From an uncultured Myxococcales bacterium (lineage in GTDB: Bacteria; Myxococcota_A; UBA9042; DTJE01), in NCBI GenBank assembly GCA_903857665.1, contig CAIOFV010000129.1, positions 23,042 to 87,041 of the forward strand: a DNA stretch of 64,000 bases. Direction: 5' to 3'. Under the pieces are notes generated by a model. The model did no database searches. It saw only the letters and a program-made list of their open reading frames with translations, and was not told the origin of the DNA. Positions 44,426-53,880 of this stretch are shown here, in pieces; positions within the stretch are counted from its first letter, which is position 1, and each line of letters begins with the position of its first letter. The position numbers were made by a program, and so were the translations under genes.

Positions 44426-46597
44426 TCAGTCCACGCCGGCCGCCTGCCGCAGGCGCTCCACCTGTTCGACGCCCTTCAGGCGGCGCAGGGCGCGCACGAT
44501 CCCGTCCAGTTGATGCTGGTCTTCCACCTGCAGGACCATGCGGATTTCGTTCTGCCCGTCGGGCAGCGTGCGGGTCAGGATCGACGCGATATTCGCCTTC
44601 CGGTCCCCGATTTCCTTCGTGACCTTCGCCAGGATGCCCGGCTCGTCCACGCAGAACAGCGACACCGGGACGCCGAACATCCCGCCCGTCGAGCGCATCC
44701 AGTGGGCGTCCAACATGCGTTCGGGGTCCATGCCCCCGATGGCCGGGCACGCCCGCACGTGGATGGTCACGCCGCGCCCGCGGGTCACGAAGGCCGCGAT
44801 GTCGTCCCCGGGAATCGGGTTGCAGCACTTCCCCAGGTGCAGCAGCATGTCCTCGACGCCGTCCACCGCGATGCCCTCGGACCGGTGCTTGAACAGGTCC
44901 CGCAGCTTGCCCGGGTCGCGTTCGACGAACTCGGGCTCGGGCTGGGCCGGCGCCGCGTCCGGGGCCAGGAACTCCACCACGTCCGACGCCTTGAAGCGCC
45001 CCGTCGCCACGGCGTGGATCACGTCTTCGGGACCGCCGACCTTGAAGTGGGACAGCAACTTGCGCTCGTCCTCGCCGCCGTCGAACACCTTCTTCAGGTT
45101 CAACCCGGCCCGCCTCAACTCCTTGTCCAGGATCTGCCGGCCGATCTCCATCGCGTGGGACTTTTCCTCGGCCTGGAAGAACTGCCGGACCTTGTTCTGG
45201 GCTTTCGACGTCTTCAGGAACGCCAGCCAGTCCCGCTTGGGCTGCCCGTTCTTGGACGTCATGATTTCGACCAGGTCGCCGGACCGCAGCTTCGTCCCCA
45301 GCGGCACCAGCCGGCTGTTCACCCGGGCGCCGACGCAGGTGTGGCCCACCTCGGTGTGGATGTCGTACGCGAAGTCCAGCGCCGTCGAGCCGTCGGGCAG
45401 CACCCGCAGGTCGCCCTTGGGCGTGAACGCGAAGATCTCGTCGACGAACAGCGAGCTCTGCACCGACTCCATGAAGTCGGTCGGGTTCCGGACCTCCTGG
45501 GCCCAGTCGATCAACTGCTTCAGCCAGTTGAACCGCTCCTGGTCCTTCATCTGGACCGTGCCGCCTTCCTTGTAGGTCCAGTGGGCGGCGATCCCCGATT
45601 CGGCGACGCGGTGCATTTCGAACGTGCGAATCTGGATTTCCATCGGCTCGGCCCGCGGGCCGAACACCGAGGTGTGCAGGCTGCGATAGCCGTTGGCCTT
45701 CGGGACATTGATGTAGTCCTTGAACCGCTGCGGGATCGGCGTCCACAGGTTGTGCAGGTGGCCCAGCACCTGCCAGCAGTCCGACACCTCCTTGCAGATG
45801 ACCCGGAACGCCACGAAATCGTAGATGTGATCGATGTCCACACCCTGGATGCGCATCTTTCGGTAGATGCCGTACAGGTTCTTGGGGCGCCCGAAGACCT
45901 CGAACCCCTTCAGGCCCGCCTTGTCCAGCGTCGTGGTGATCGTCCCGACGACGTCCTGGATGAAGTCCGCACGCTCCGCCAGGCGCAGTTCCGACTGCGC
46001 CTTCAGGCTGGCGTAGTCTTCCGGGTTCAGCATCCGGAAGGCAACGTCCTCCAGTTCCGTCCGGATCCAGGAAATGCCCAACCGCTCGGCCAGCGGCGAG
46101 TAGATACGCAGCGTTTCTTCCGAGATTTCGCGCTGGCGGTCGGGCGGGAGGTATTCCAGGTCCCGCATGTTGTAGAGGCGGTCGGCCAGCTTCACCAGCA
46201 GGACGCGGATGTCCCGGGACATCGCGACCAGCATCTTCTTGAAATTTTCCGCCTGGCTTTCCTGGCGGGACGTGAACTGGTAGCGCTGCAACTTGCTGAC
46301 GCCCTCGACGATCGTCGCGATTTCCTTCCCGAACGTCTCCTCCAGCACCCGGCCGCGGTCGGGGTCCTCGGCGCGGGCGTCGTGCAGCAGCGCGGCGCAC
46401 AGGCTGGGGATGTCCAGTTTCAGCGTGGCGACGATGTCGGCGACGCCCAGCGCATGCTGGAGGTAGGGGATGCCGGACAGCCGCACCTGGCCCGCGTGCG
46501 CGGCTTCCGCCCAGGCGTAGGCCTTGCGAAGCCGATCGAGGTCGGCCCCCGGCTGGTAGGCTTCCACCTTCCGCAGAATGTCGTCGAGGGTGAGCAA
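44426..46597 (-). CDS. RelA/SpoT family (p)ppGpp synthetase
   Basis: HD-like region, KLADRLYNMRDL, IYDFVAFRVIC, RFKDYINVPKANGYRSLHTSVFGP, TGS and ACT-like domains. Confidence 0.95.
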   Translation of the reverse strand: MLTLDDILRKVEAYQPGADLDRLRKAYAWAEAAHAGQVRLSGIPYLQHALGVADIVATLKLDIPSLCAALLHDARAEDPDRGRVLEETFGKEIATIVEGVSKLQRYQFTSRQESQAENFKKMLVAMSRDIRVLLVKLADRLYNMRDLEYLPPDRQREISEETLRIYSPLAERLGISWIRTELEDVAFRMLNPEDYASLKAQSELRLAERADFIQDVVGTITTTLDKAGLKGFEVFGRPKNLYGIYRKMRIQGVDIDHIYDFVAFRVICKEVSDCWQVLGHLHNLWTPIPQRFKDYINVPKANGYRSLHTSVFGPRAEPMEIQIRTFEMHRVAESGIAAHWTYKEGGTVQMKDQERFNWLKQLIDWAQEVRNPTDFMESVQSSLFVDEIFAFTPKGDLRVLPDGSTALDFAYDIHTEVGHTCVGARVNSRLVPLGTKLRSGDLVEIMTSKNGQPKRDWLAFLKTSKAQNKVRQFFQAEEKSHAMEIGRQILDKELRRAGLNLKKVFDGGEDERKLLSHFKVGGPEDVIHAVATGRFKASDVVEFLAPDAAPAQPEPEFVERDPGKLRDLFKHRSEGIAVDGVEDMLLHLGKCCNPIPGDDIAAFVTRGRGVTIHVRACPAIGGMDPERMLDAHWMRSTGGMFGVPVSLFCVDEPGILAKVTKEIGDRKANIASILTRTLPDGQNEIRMVLQVEDQHQLDGIVRALRRLKGVEQVERLRQAAGVD

Positions 46598-46625
46598 GGG
46601 CCTTCCTCCCGCCGCGTCCGCTTGA

Positions 46626-47312
46626 TTATGGGGACGGACGGGCGCCCGGGGAAGGGGAAACCATGCGGCCCGACTCCATGCACAGGATGCGCGTGGCCAG
46701 ACGCCCGGCCTGGGCCCAGTCGTGGGTGGCCACCACCAGCGTCATCGGGCCCGGCAGCGCCCCTTCCAGCAGGGCTTCGACCTGCAGCGCGGTGTCCCGG
46801 TCCAGGTGGGCGGTGGGTTCGTCCAGCAGCAGCAGCTCGGGTTCCAGCACCAGCGCCTGGGCCAGCGCGACCAGGCGCCGTTCGCCCCCGGAAAGGTGCG
46901 AGGCCCGCCGCCCGGCGAGGACGGTCAGCCCCAGTCGTTCCAGCCAGGCCGCGCACCGCTTCCTGCCCTCGCCGCTCGCGACCCCCCGGTACCGGAGCCC
47001 CACCAGCACGTTGTCCTCCACCGAGGCCGCGAACAGGCACGGCTCCTGGGCCACCAGGGCCAGCCGGCGACGCTGGACGAGTGCCCCCGGCGCACGTCCC
47101 GAATGGTACGGGCGACCGGACAGGGTCACGACCCCCGACGCCAGATCGACCAGTCCCGCGGCCGCCAGCAGCAGCGTGGTCTTGCCCGACCCGATGGGCC
47201 CGGTGACCGCGACGCGCGCGCCCGCTTCGATGGCCAGGGAGGGCACGTCCAGGACCCGTGCCTCCCCCCGCATGACACCGACCCCGTCCATGCGCAGCAG
47301 CGCTTCGCTCAT
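46626..47312 (-). CDS. ABC transporter ATP-binding protein, probable tungstate TupC-type
   Basis: VTGPIGSGKTTLL (Walker A), HLSGGERRLVALAQAL, LLLLDEPTAHLD; adjacent TupA/TupB homologs. Confidence 0.88.
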   Translation of the reverse strand: MSEALLRMDGVGVMRGEARVLDVPSLAIEAGARVAVTGPIGSGKTTLLLAAAGLVDLASGVVTLSGRPYHSGRAPGALVQRRRLALVAQEPCLFAASVEDNVLVGLRYRGVASGEGRKRCAAWLERLGLTVLAGRRASHLSGGERRLVALAQALVLEPELLLLDEPTAHLDRDTALQVEALLEGALPGPMTLVVATHDWAQAGRLATRILCMESGRMVSPSPGARPSP

Positions 47313-48004
47313 CGGGGCCTCCCCCGCGCCGGCTTCAGACCGATCGCCAGCGCGTTCACCCCCAGGGCCACCACCAGCAGCACGATTCCCAGCGCCAGGC
47401 CCAGCACGAACTCGCCCTTGGCCGTTTCAAACGCCACGCCGGTTGCCAGGTTGCGCGTCTCGAAGCGCAGGTTGCCGCCCAGCATCATCGACACGCCCAC
47501 CTCGGCGAACACCCGCCCGAAGGCCGCCGCGCCCGCCGCCAGCAGGCCCCCGCGGCACTCCCGAACCACCGTCCAGCGCGCCTGCCACGCCGTGGCTCCA
47601 AGGGCCCAGGCGGTCGGCCGCAGGCGCGGATCGGCCTGCTCCAGCGCGGCGATGGACAGCGCTGCGACGATGGGGAGCGCCAGCACCGCCTGCCCGATCA
47701 CCATGGCGGCGCGCGTGTACAGCAATTCCATCCCGCCCAGCGGCCCGCTGCGGCTGAGGAGGCCATAGACCACCAGGCCCACCACCACCGTCGGCAGCGC
47801 CATCAGGGTGTTGAGTGCGGTGACGACCACCCGCTTCCCCCGGAAGCGGGACAGCGCGACCAGCACGCCCAGGGGAAGTCCCAGGACCAGCGCAATCAGC
47901 GTGGCCGTGCCCGACACCGACAGCGACACGCGGACCGCGTCCCACACCTCGGGGTCCAGGTCCACCAGCCGCAGGACGGCCTGCTGGAGCGCTTGGCCGA
48001 TCAT
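47309..48004 (-). CDS. ABC transporter permease, TupB-type
   Basis: MIGQALQQAVLRLVDLDPEVWDAVRVSLSVSGTATLIALVLGLPLGVLVAL, AFGRVFAEVGVSMMLGGNL. Confidence 0.9.
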   Translation of the reverse strand: MIGQALQQAVLRLVDLDPEVWDAVRVSLSVSGTATLIALVLGLPLGVLVALSRFRGKRVVVTALNTLMALPTVVVGLVVYGLLSRSGPLGGMELLYTRAAMVIGQAVLALPIVAALSIAALEQADPRLRPTAWALGATAWQARWTVVRECRGGLLAAGAAAFGRVFAEVGVSMMLGGNLRFETRNLATGVAFETAKGEFVLGLALGIVLLVVALGVNALAIGLKPARGRPR

Positions 48005-48843
48005 GGCGCCACGGGCACGGCGTCGGGAACGAACAGCAGGGGCCCGCCGCCGTGCCGGAACTCCCCGATGCGGCGCTGCACGTCCGGCGACACCAGCCAG
48101 TCCAGCAATGCGGCCGCTTCCGCAGCGTGCACCGCGGGCTGGCGCGCCGGGTTCACCGCGATGCCGCTGTACCGGTTGACCAGGCGGGGGTCGCCTTCGA
48201 CCAGCACGTCCAACGACAGCGTCGCTGACGCCGTCCGGAAGGTCGAACGGTCGGTCATCGCTGTCGCCTTGCGCTCCGATGCGATCACCAGGGTCTGCAA
48301 CTGGCCCTGCCCGGCCTCGATGTACCACGGGCCCGATGGGTCGATGCCGGCCGCCTTCCACAGCCGTTTTTCGGCCCGGTGCGTGCCTGATTCATCCCCT
48401 CGCGACACGAACGGGACCGATTTCGAAGCGATGGTGCGCAGGGCCTCGACCGCGTCGTGCCCGCCCCGGATGCCGGCCGGGTCGTCCGCGGGGCCCACCA
48501 GGATGAAGTCGTTGTGCATCAGCGGCCTGCGGTTCAACCCGAAGCCCGCCGCGACGAACGCCTCCTCGGCGTCCGGGTCGTGCACCAGCACTGCGTCCAC
48601 GTCGCCGCGCTCGGCCAGCTTCAGCGCCTGCCCGGTGCCAACGGCCAGCACCTTGACCGAAATGCCCGTGGCCGCCTCGAACACGGGCAGCAGGCTGCCC
48701 AGCAGCCCCGTCTGCTCGACGGACGTGGTGGTCGCCAGCCGGAGGGTGCGCGGCGGACCGGACGCGGAATCACCACCGCCGCGACACCCGATCGCGACCA
48801 GCGCGGATACCAGCAGCACGACGGGAATCCGGGGCGTCCGCAT
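48001..48843 (-). CDS. Tungstate-binding periplasmic protein, TupA-type
   Basis: LRLATTTSVEQTGLLGSLLPVFEAATG, LMHNDFILVGPADDPAG, RGDESGTHRAEK. Confidence 0.9.
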   Translation of the reverse strand: MRTPRIPVVLLVSALVAIGCRGGGDSASGPPRTLRLATTTSVEQTGLLGSLLPVFEAATGISVKVLAVGTGQALKLAERGDVDAVLVHDPDAEEAFVAAGFGLNRRPLMHNDFILVGPADDPAGIRGGHDAVEALRTIASKSVPFVSRGDESGTHRAEKRLWKAAGIDPSGPWYIEAGQGQLQTLVIASERKATAMTDRSTFRTASATLSLDVLVEGDPRLVNRYSGIAVNPARQPAVHAAEAAALLDWLVSPDVQRRIGEFRHGGGPLLFVPDAVPVAP

Positions 48844-48852
48844 GGTTCCCTC

Positions 48853-50049
48853 CTACCAGCCGATGATCGTGGTGAACAGCACCGCGTCGTCCTTCAGGTC
48901 CTTCTGCTTCGGATCCTGGGTCCGCCGCACCACGTACTCGAGGTGGAGCCGCAGGTAGGGATCGTAGGCCCACTGGATGCCGCTGGTGATGACGTGATGC
49001 CGGATCGTGAAGGCCGATTCATCGGATACCGTGTCATAGCGCTCGTAGCGGGCCCCCAGTTCGAAGTGCTGGGCATCCCCCCAGCCGCTGCCGCCCAGGT
49101 GCTTGATCAGGGGGTCCAGCCTCCAGATCAGCCGCACGTCGCCGCCGAAGAAGCTGAAGTCGCGCTTGCCGTCCGCGTCGAAGTCGTCGTTGATCTGGCC
49201 CCCGGCGACCGTCCCATGCGCCCGCACGCCGGACCTCGGGATTTCGAAGCCCGCGTCCACCGACCACGTCAGCCGGTCCAGGTCCAGGACGGTCCGCCCG
49301 CTGTTGAACACCACGTTGTCGTGCCGGTTGTAGCTGACGTGGGCGCCCACGCGCGCCACCCCGAACAGGTTCAGCAGGTCCACCCGCAGCCCGTAGAAGA
49401 ACTGGGCCTTGTTGGACAGCAGGTACTCGCGCTCGGTGGTGCCGCCGATGAACAGGTTGGCCCCCAGGCCGTTGCTGACCATCGCCAGGTATCGCAAGGT
49501 CCCGATGCGGATGTCGATGTCGCCGGCCAGCCCCAGCCCCACGTCGCGCCGCCAGGACTTGTTGCCGTAGAACAGCGACGAGGCGTAGGTGGTCCGGGAC
49601 AGCGCGTAGTCCGCCAGGGCATCCTCGATGGCCGGACGCAGCGAGAAGTCGAGATCCCGGTCGCTGGCCAGGTTCTCCCACCCGCTGGGGATCTTGAACT
49701 GGCCCAGCCGCACGGCCAGCCACGGCCCGAATCGCCACTCGCCGTAGGCGTCCAGCAGCGCCGGCCCCTTTTCCAGGCGCATTTCGAGGACCAGGCCCAA
49801 CTGGTTCTTCAGGAAATTCCCCGTCAGGCGGAATCGCGCCTGGTCGATCGCGAAGCCGGTCACCGACTGGGCGGCCTTGTCGCCCTGCGGTTGCTGCTTC
49901 AGGCCCGACGTCTCTTCCGCCTGCTCGTACAGCGTGAACCGGATCCCCGCGTAGGCCGTCGCGTCCACGCCGGGCGTGATCTCGACGGCCTGCGCGGATA
50001 CCGATCCCAGCAGCGCCAGCAGCACCATGATGGTCCGGGCGTGCCTCAC
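48853..50049 (-). CDS. Phosphate-selective porin O/P-like outer membrane porin
   Basis: FRLTGNFLKNQLGLVLEMRLEKGPALLDAYGEWRFGPWLAVRLGQFKIPSGWE; GTG start overlaps upstream stop. Confidence 0.75.
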   Translation of the reverse strand: MRHARTIMVLLALLGSVSAQAVEITPGVDATAYAGIRFTLYEQAEETSGLKQQPQGDKAAQSVTGFAIDQARFRLTGNFLKNQLGLVLEMRLEKGPALLDAYGEWRFGPWLAVRLGQFKIPSGWENLASDRDLDFSLRPAIEDALADYALSRTTYASSLFYGNKSWRRDVGLGLAGDIDIRIGTLRYLAMVSNGLGANLFIGGTTEREYLLSNKAQFFYGLRVDLLNLFGVARVGAHVSYNRHDNVVFNSGRTVLDLDRLTWSVDAGFEIPRSGVRAHGTVAGGQINDDFDADGKRDFSFFGGDVRLIWRLDPLIKHLGGSGWGDAQHFELGARYERYDTVSDESAFTIRHHVITSGIQWAYDPYLRLHLEYVVRRTQDPKQKDLKDDAVLFTTIIGW

Positions 50050-51245
50050 CTGGCCGTAACCCCGTGCCCGTACACCAGCACGCTTTCGGAGTCGATGAAC
50101 GCCCAGCCGCCGTAGCGGTAGTCGAAGTCCTCGACGCCGTCCTGCAGCGGGTTCACGCGGATCACCACCACGCCGCGCACCATGTTGCCCGCGTTGTGGT
50201 CCTTCGCGGAGTCGTAGTCGTTGCCGTCGTTGCAGTCGGTGGGCGAGAACTTCGAGCCGCGGTCGGGCTTGCCGGCCGGATTCTGCGGCACGATGACGCG
50301 CAGCGGGCCCTCGCCGTTGATCTTGCCCGTGATGGGATCCAGCGTGGACACGTCCATGGGCAGGCCGTCGCGCTGGTAGGCGAGGTCCAGCCAGAAGTCG
50401 CCGGGGATGGCGCCGCCGTCGGTCAGGCCCGTCGGAAGCGTATTCGGGTACTCGACGTACCCGCACACCGTGCCGAGAGTGGCGGTGTCCAGGCCCGCGT
50501 AGAACAACTGCGACGGGAAGGCGCCGGTCACCTGCTCGGCGGTGAAGTCGATCATGAAGCCGTCGGGCGCGATCACCGTCACGCCGGTGAACAGGGGGTC
50601 CGCCAGGTCCACGCCGGCCGCGGTCAGCAGGTCACGAACCTTCGCCCCGGTGTAGCCGGCGTACGTGTCGAACTGCTGCTTCGCGGAATTGGCCAGCACG
50701 AACTCGGAGTGGACGGGAAGGGCCTTCAGATCGGTCATCGTGAACGTGCGGGACGGCGCCGAGGGCTGGCCGGGCTTGCTGGCCGGGTCGCCGGGATACC
50801 GCAGCGCGTCGATCTCGGTCCGGTTGGCCGCCCCGTCGCCGTCGCTGTCCGCGGACTCGATGGCCGCCAGCGCGGCACGGGTGCGCCCGGCAGCGAGGTA
50901 GGCCTTCCCGTAGGGATTCAGCGTGTCGGCGTAGGTGGTCGGCTGGGCCTCGATCAGCGTCGAATCCGGGTGGCTGATCAGGTGGCAGTTGTCGCAGGCG
51001 TTCTTGAACAGGGTCTTTGTCGCCGTGCCGGACAGGTACGTGTACTGGGCCCCGGTGTGGCAGGTCTGGCAGTCGTCCAGGCGCGTGCCCTGGGTCGCGC
51101 CGTAGGCATTCACGAAGTACGTGATGTCCTGGTCGTTTTCGTGCCCCTTGTAGGCGCGGGAAGACGTCAAGGGCACCCCGTCGCCGCTGTCCGAGCATCC
51201 CCAGGCACCCAGCAGGAGCGTCGCCACCAGGATCTTGCGCACCAT
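50046..51245 (-). CDS. Diheme cytochrome-like lipoprotein with possible molybdopterin-oxidoreductase-type domain
   Basis: Lipobox LLLGAWGC; CQTCH and CDNCH heme motifs; INGEGPLRVIVPQNPAG. Confidence 0.7.
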   Translation of the reverse strand: MVRKILVATLLLGAWGCSDSGDGVPLTSSRAYKGHENDQDITYFVNAYGATQGTRLDDCQTCHTGAQYTYLSGTATKTLFKNACDNCHLISHPDSTLIEAQPTTYADTLNPYGKAYLAAGRTRAALAAIESADSDGDGAANRTEIDALRYPGDPASKPGQPSAPSRTFTMTDLKALPVHSEFVLANSAKQQFDTYAGYTGAKVRDLLTAAGVDLADPLFTGVTVIAPDGFMIDFTAEQVTGAFPSQLFYAGLDTATLGTVCGYVEYPNTLPTGLTDGGAIPGDFWLDLAYQRDGLPMDVSTLDPITGKINGEGPLRVIVPQNPAGKPDRGSKFSPTDCNDGNDYDSAKDHNAGNMVRGVVVIRVNPLQDGVEDFDYRYGGWAFIDSESVLVYGHGVTAR

Positions 51246-51246
51246 G

Positions 51247-51702
51247 TCATTCCTCCTTCTTGGGGGCATGCCCCCTCCCTTCGCCGCCGTCCACGTTCGC
51301 GACGAAAATCTCCGAAAACGACGCGCCTCCCGCTTCCAGGAACGCGTTGAACTGCGCGATCACCGCGTGGAACCTGGCGATCGCGTCCTCCCCTGCCGCC
51401 GTCAGCCGCGTCCCACCGCCCCCCTTGCCCCCGACGACCCGCTCGACCAGGGGCGCCCGGCTGTGCTGGTTCATGTCCTCGACCAGTTCCCAGGCGTTCC
51501 GGTACCCGATCCCCATCGACCTGGCGGCCACCGAGATCGACCCGTTGTCGCGGATGCATTCCAGAAGGTCGATGCGCTTCCACGACAGGAGCGTTTCGCC
51601 ATCGCACTCGATCCACAGCCGGCCGGCCAGCCGGAGCCCGGGGGCCGCGCAGGGCGCCGCGCCATCGCCGGCCGCGTGCTTTCGATTCCTGTGGTAGGCC
51701 AT
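51247..51702 (-). CDS. ModE-like winged-helix regulator lacking a molbindin domain
   Basis: LLECIRDNGSISVAARSMGIGYRNAWELVEDMNQHSRAPLVERVVGGKGGGGTRLTAAG; 151 aa. Confidence 0.85.
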   Translation of the reverse strand: MAYHRNRKHAAGDGAAPCAAPGLRLAGRLWIECDGETLLSWKRIDLLECIRDNGSISVAARSMGIGYRNAWELVEDMNQHSRAPLVERVVGGKGGGGTRLTAAGEDAIARFHAVIAQFNAFLEAGGASFSEIFVANVDGGEGRGHAPKKEE

Positions 51703-51718
51703 GATGGATACCCCTTGC

Positions 51719-51778
51719 GCCCGAGGCGACTGCGTCTACGGCGCGATTGAGATCGCGCCTCCGCCTCCGTGCTCGGGC
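51719..51778. repeat. Intergenic hairpin containing the GCCCGAGGCGACTGCG repeat
   Basis: Outer arms GCCCGAG/CTCGGGC (51719-51725, 51772-51778); inner arms GGCGCGAT/ATCGCGCC (51740-51747, 51752-51759). Confidence 0.7.
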
Positions 51779-51878
51779 GGGCCGAACCGTTGTTCCCGTC
51801 GGGGAATAGCGCGGGTGTCGCCGTGTGTCAACCCTGGATCGGACGGGTGGGGGGGGGGACTGATTTGCCTCGCGGATT

Positions 51879-52793
51879 TCAGGGAGGCGGGTGGCCGCCG
51901 CCCCAGATCATCGGGAAGATGTGCAGCAGGGCAGGCCACAGCGCGTCCAGCGATTCCTGGACGCCCTTGGTGGAACCGGGCAGGGTCACGATCAGGGTGG
52001 TCCCGACGACGCCCGCCAGGCCCCTGGACAGCACGGCCCGGGGCGTGCGCAGGTAGCCGTGGACCCGCATCGCTTCCGTGATGCCGGGCACCTCCCGCTC
52101 GATCACCCGGCGGACCGCCTCGACCGTCAGGTCCCGGGGACCCAGGCCCGTCCCGCCCGTCGTGAACACCAGGTCCACGCCCGCCGCGACCTGGCGCCGC
52201 AGTTCCGCCGCGACGAGGTCCGGGTCGTCGGGCAGCACGACCGGTTCGCCCACGGCCACGCCGGCCTCGGCCATGCGGCCGGCGAGGGTCTTCCCGGAGC
52301 CGTCCGTGCGCGTCCCGGCGGCCACCGAGTCGGACACCACCAGCACGGCGCCGCGGAGGGGCCGCTCGAACACCTCCAGGAAGTCGGACTTGCCGCCCTT
52401 CTTCTTCATCAGGCGCGTTTCGCCGATGACCAGCCCATCGTCCACGGGCTTCAGCATGTCGTAGATGGTCAGGGCGGCCACCATCGCGCCGCACAGGGCC
52501 TCCATCTCGACGCCGGTGCGGTCCACCGCGGTGACCCGGCACGTGATGTCGATCCGGTCGTCCCGCACCTCGAAATCGACCTCGACATGGTCGATCCGCA
52601 CCGGATGGCAGTAGGGCACGATGCGGCTGGTGTCCTTGGCGGCCATCACCGCGGCCACCCGCGCCACCGGGATCGGATCCCCCTTGGGCCCCTGCCCCGC
52701 CCGGACCAGCGCCGCGGTCGCCGGGGTCATCGTCACCGACGCCGTGGCCACCGCGGTCCTCAGCGTGGTCGGCTTCCTGCTCACGTCTCGCAT
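51879..52793 (-). CDS. Fused MoaC-MoaB/Mog molybdenum/tungsten cofactor biosynthesis protein
   Basis: MoaC: IPYCHPV-like IVPYCHPVRIDHVEV, TGVEMEAL; MoaB: VVSDSVAAG, TTGGTGLGPRDLTVEAV. Confidence 0.93.
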   Translation of the reverse strand: MRDVSRKPTTLRTAVATASVTMTPATAALVRAGQGPKGDPIPVARVAAVMAAKDTSRIVPYCHPVRIDHVEVDFEVRDDRIDITCRVTAVDRTGVEMEALCGAMVAALTIYDMLKPVDDGLVIGETRLMKKKGGKSDFLEVFERPLRGAVLVVSDSVAAGTRTDGSGKTLAGRMAEAGVAVGEPVVLPDDPDLVAAELRRQVAAGVDLVFTTGGTGLGPRDLTVEAVRRVIEREVPGITEAMRVHGYLRTPRAVLSRGLAGVVGTTLIVTLPGSTKGVQESLDALWPALLHIFPMIWGGGHPPP

Positions 52794-52809
52794 GGAACCT
52801 CCTGTGCCG

Positions 52810-53880
52810 TCATCCCCCGATCCCGACCATCGACGCGATTTCGCAGCCTTCCCGCCCGGCCGACGCGTTCTTCCGGCCCACTACCTCCGCCACGGCGCCC
52901 CGCAGGGCCTCCGACCCCTGGCCCCGCAGTAAGGGCCTCAGGTCTGTGCCGGCCTCGGCGAACAGGCAGGTCCGCAGGATCCCCCGGCTGGAAAGCCGCA
53001 GTTTCTGGCACCCCGCGCAGAACCGGGCGTGGGACGGCGTGATGAACCCCACCCGCGCCGTCATCCCCGGAACTGCGTAGACCCGCGCGACGCCGTCCAG
53101 CCCGTCCGGGACCAGCGCCATCGCCGCCCTCAGCGATTCCTCCAGCGCCAGCGAGTTCGCGTGGGCCTCCCGGGAACCGCCCGGGGACCCGGGCGCAGGC
53201 GAACGGGTCGTGAAACCATCCGTCGCGGCGGTCGGAATCGTCTGGGGCCGATCGGCGTCCACCCATGCGCCCGCCACCGGCATCGCCTCGATGAAGCGCA
53301 CGTCCGCACCGCGCTGCAGGCCGTACCGGGCCAGCGCCAGCGCGTCCTGTACCGTCGAGCCGGGCAGGCACACCGAGTTGATCTTGACCCGCAGGCCCGC
53401 CGCCAGCGCCGCCTCGATGCCCTCCAGCACGGGCCCGACGGCCCGCCCAGGGGTCCGCGCGAGGCTCCCGCCTCCGCAAACCTCCCTGTACCGCGCGGGA
53501 TCCAGCGTATCCAGGTGGACGTTGACGCGGTATCCCAGGGGCGCCAGCACCGGCACGAACTCCTTCAACCGCGTCCCGTTGGTGGTCAAGGCCCGGTCCA
53601 GCAGGCCCGGCACCGTGGCCAGGTCCCCCAGCAGCCAGGCGACCCCCGGCCGCCCCAGGGGCTCGCCGCCGGTGATCCGCACCTTGTCGATGCCCAGCCC
53701 GGCCGCCGCCCGGACGACGGCGCCGATCTCCTCGTAGGTCAGCAGGTCCTCGCGAGGCGCGCCCGCGGCAGTCCGCATCGGGGTGCAGTAGGTGCAGCGG
53801 AGGTCGCACCGATCGGTGATGGAAACCCTTAGGTAGGTCACGGCCACAGGCCCGAACCTCGCGTTCACGCGACTGAGCAT
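52810..53880 (-). CDS. moaA: GTP 3',8-cyclase
   Basis: YLRVSITDRCDLRCTYCTP, ITGGEPLGRPG, C-terminal CAGCQKLRLSSRGILRTCLF. Confidence 0.95.
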   Translation of the reverse strand: MLSRVNARFGPVAVTYLRVSITDRCDLRCTYCTPMRTAAGAPREDLLTYEEIGAVVRAAAGLGIDKVRITGGEPLGRPGVAWLLGDLATVPGLLDRALTTNGTRLKEFVPVLAPLGYRVNVHLDTLDPARYREVCGGGSLARTPGRAVGPVLEGIEAALAAGLRVKINSVCLPGSTVQDALALARYGLQRGADVRFIEAMPVAGAWVDADRPQTIPTAATDGFTTRSPAPGSPGGSREAHANSLALEESLRAAMALVPDGLDGVARVYAVPGMTARVGFITPSHARFCAGCQKLRLSSRGILRTCLFAEAGTDLRPLLRGQGSEALRGAVAEVVGRKNASAGREGCEIASMVGIGG

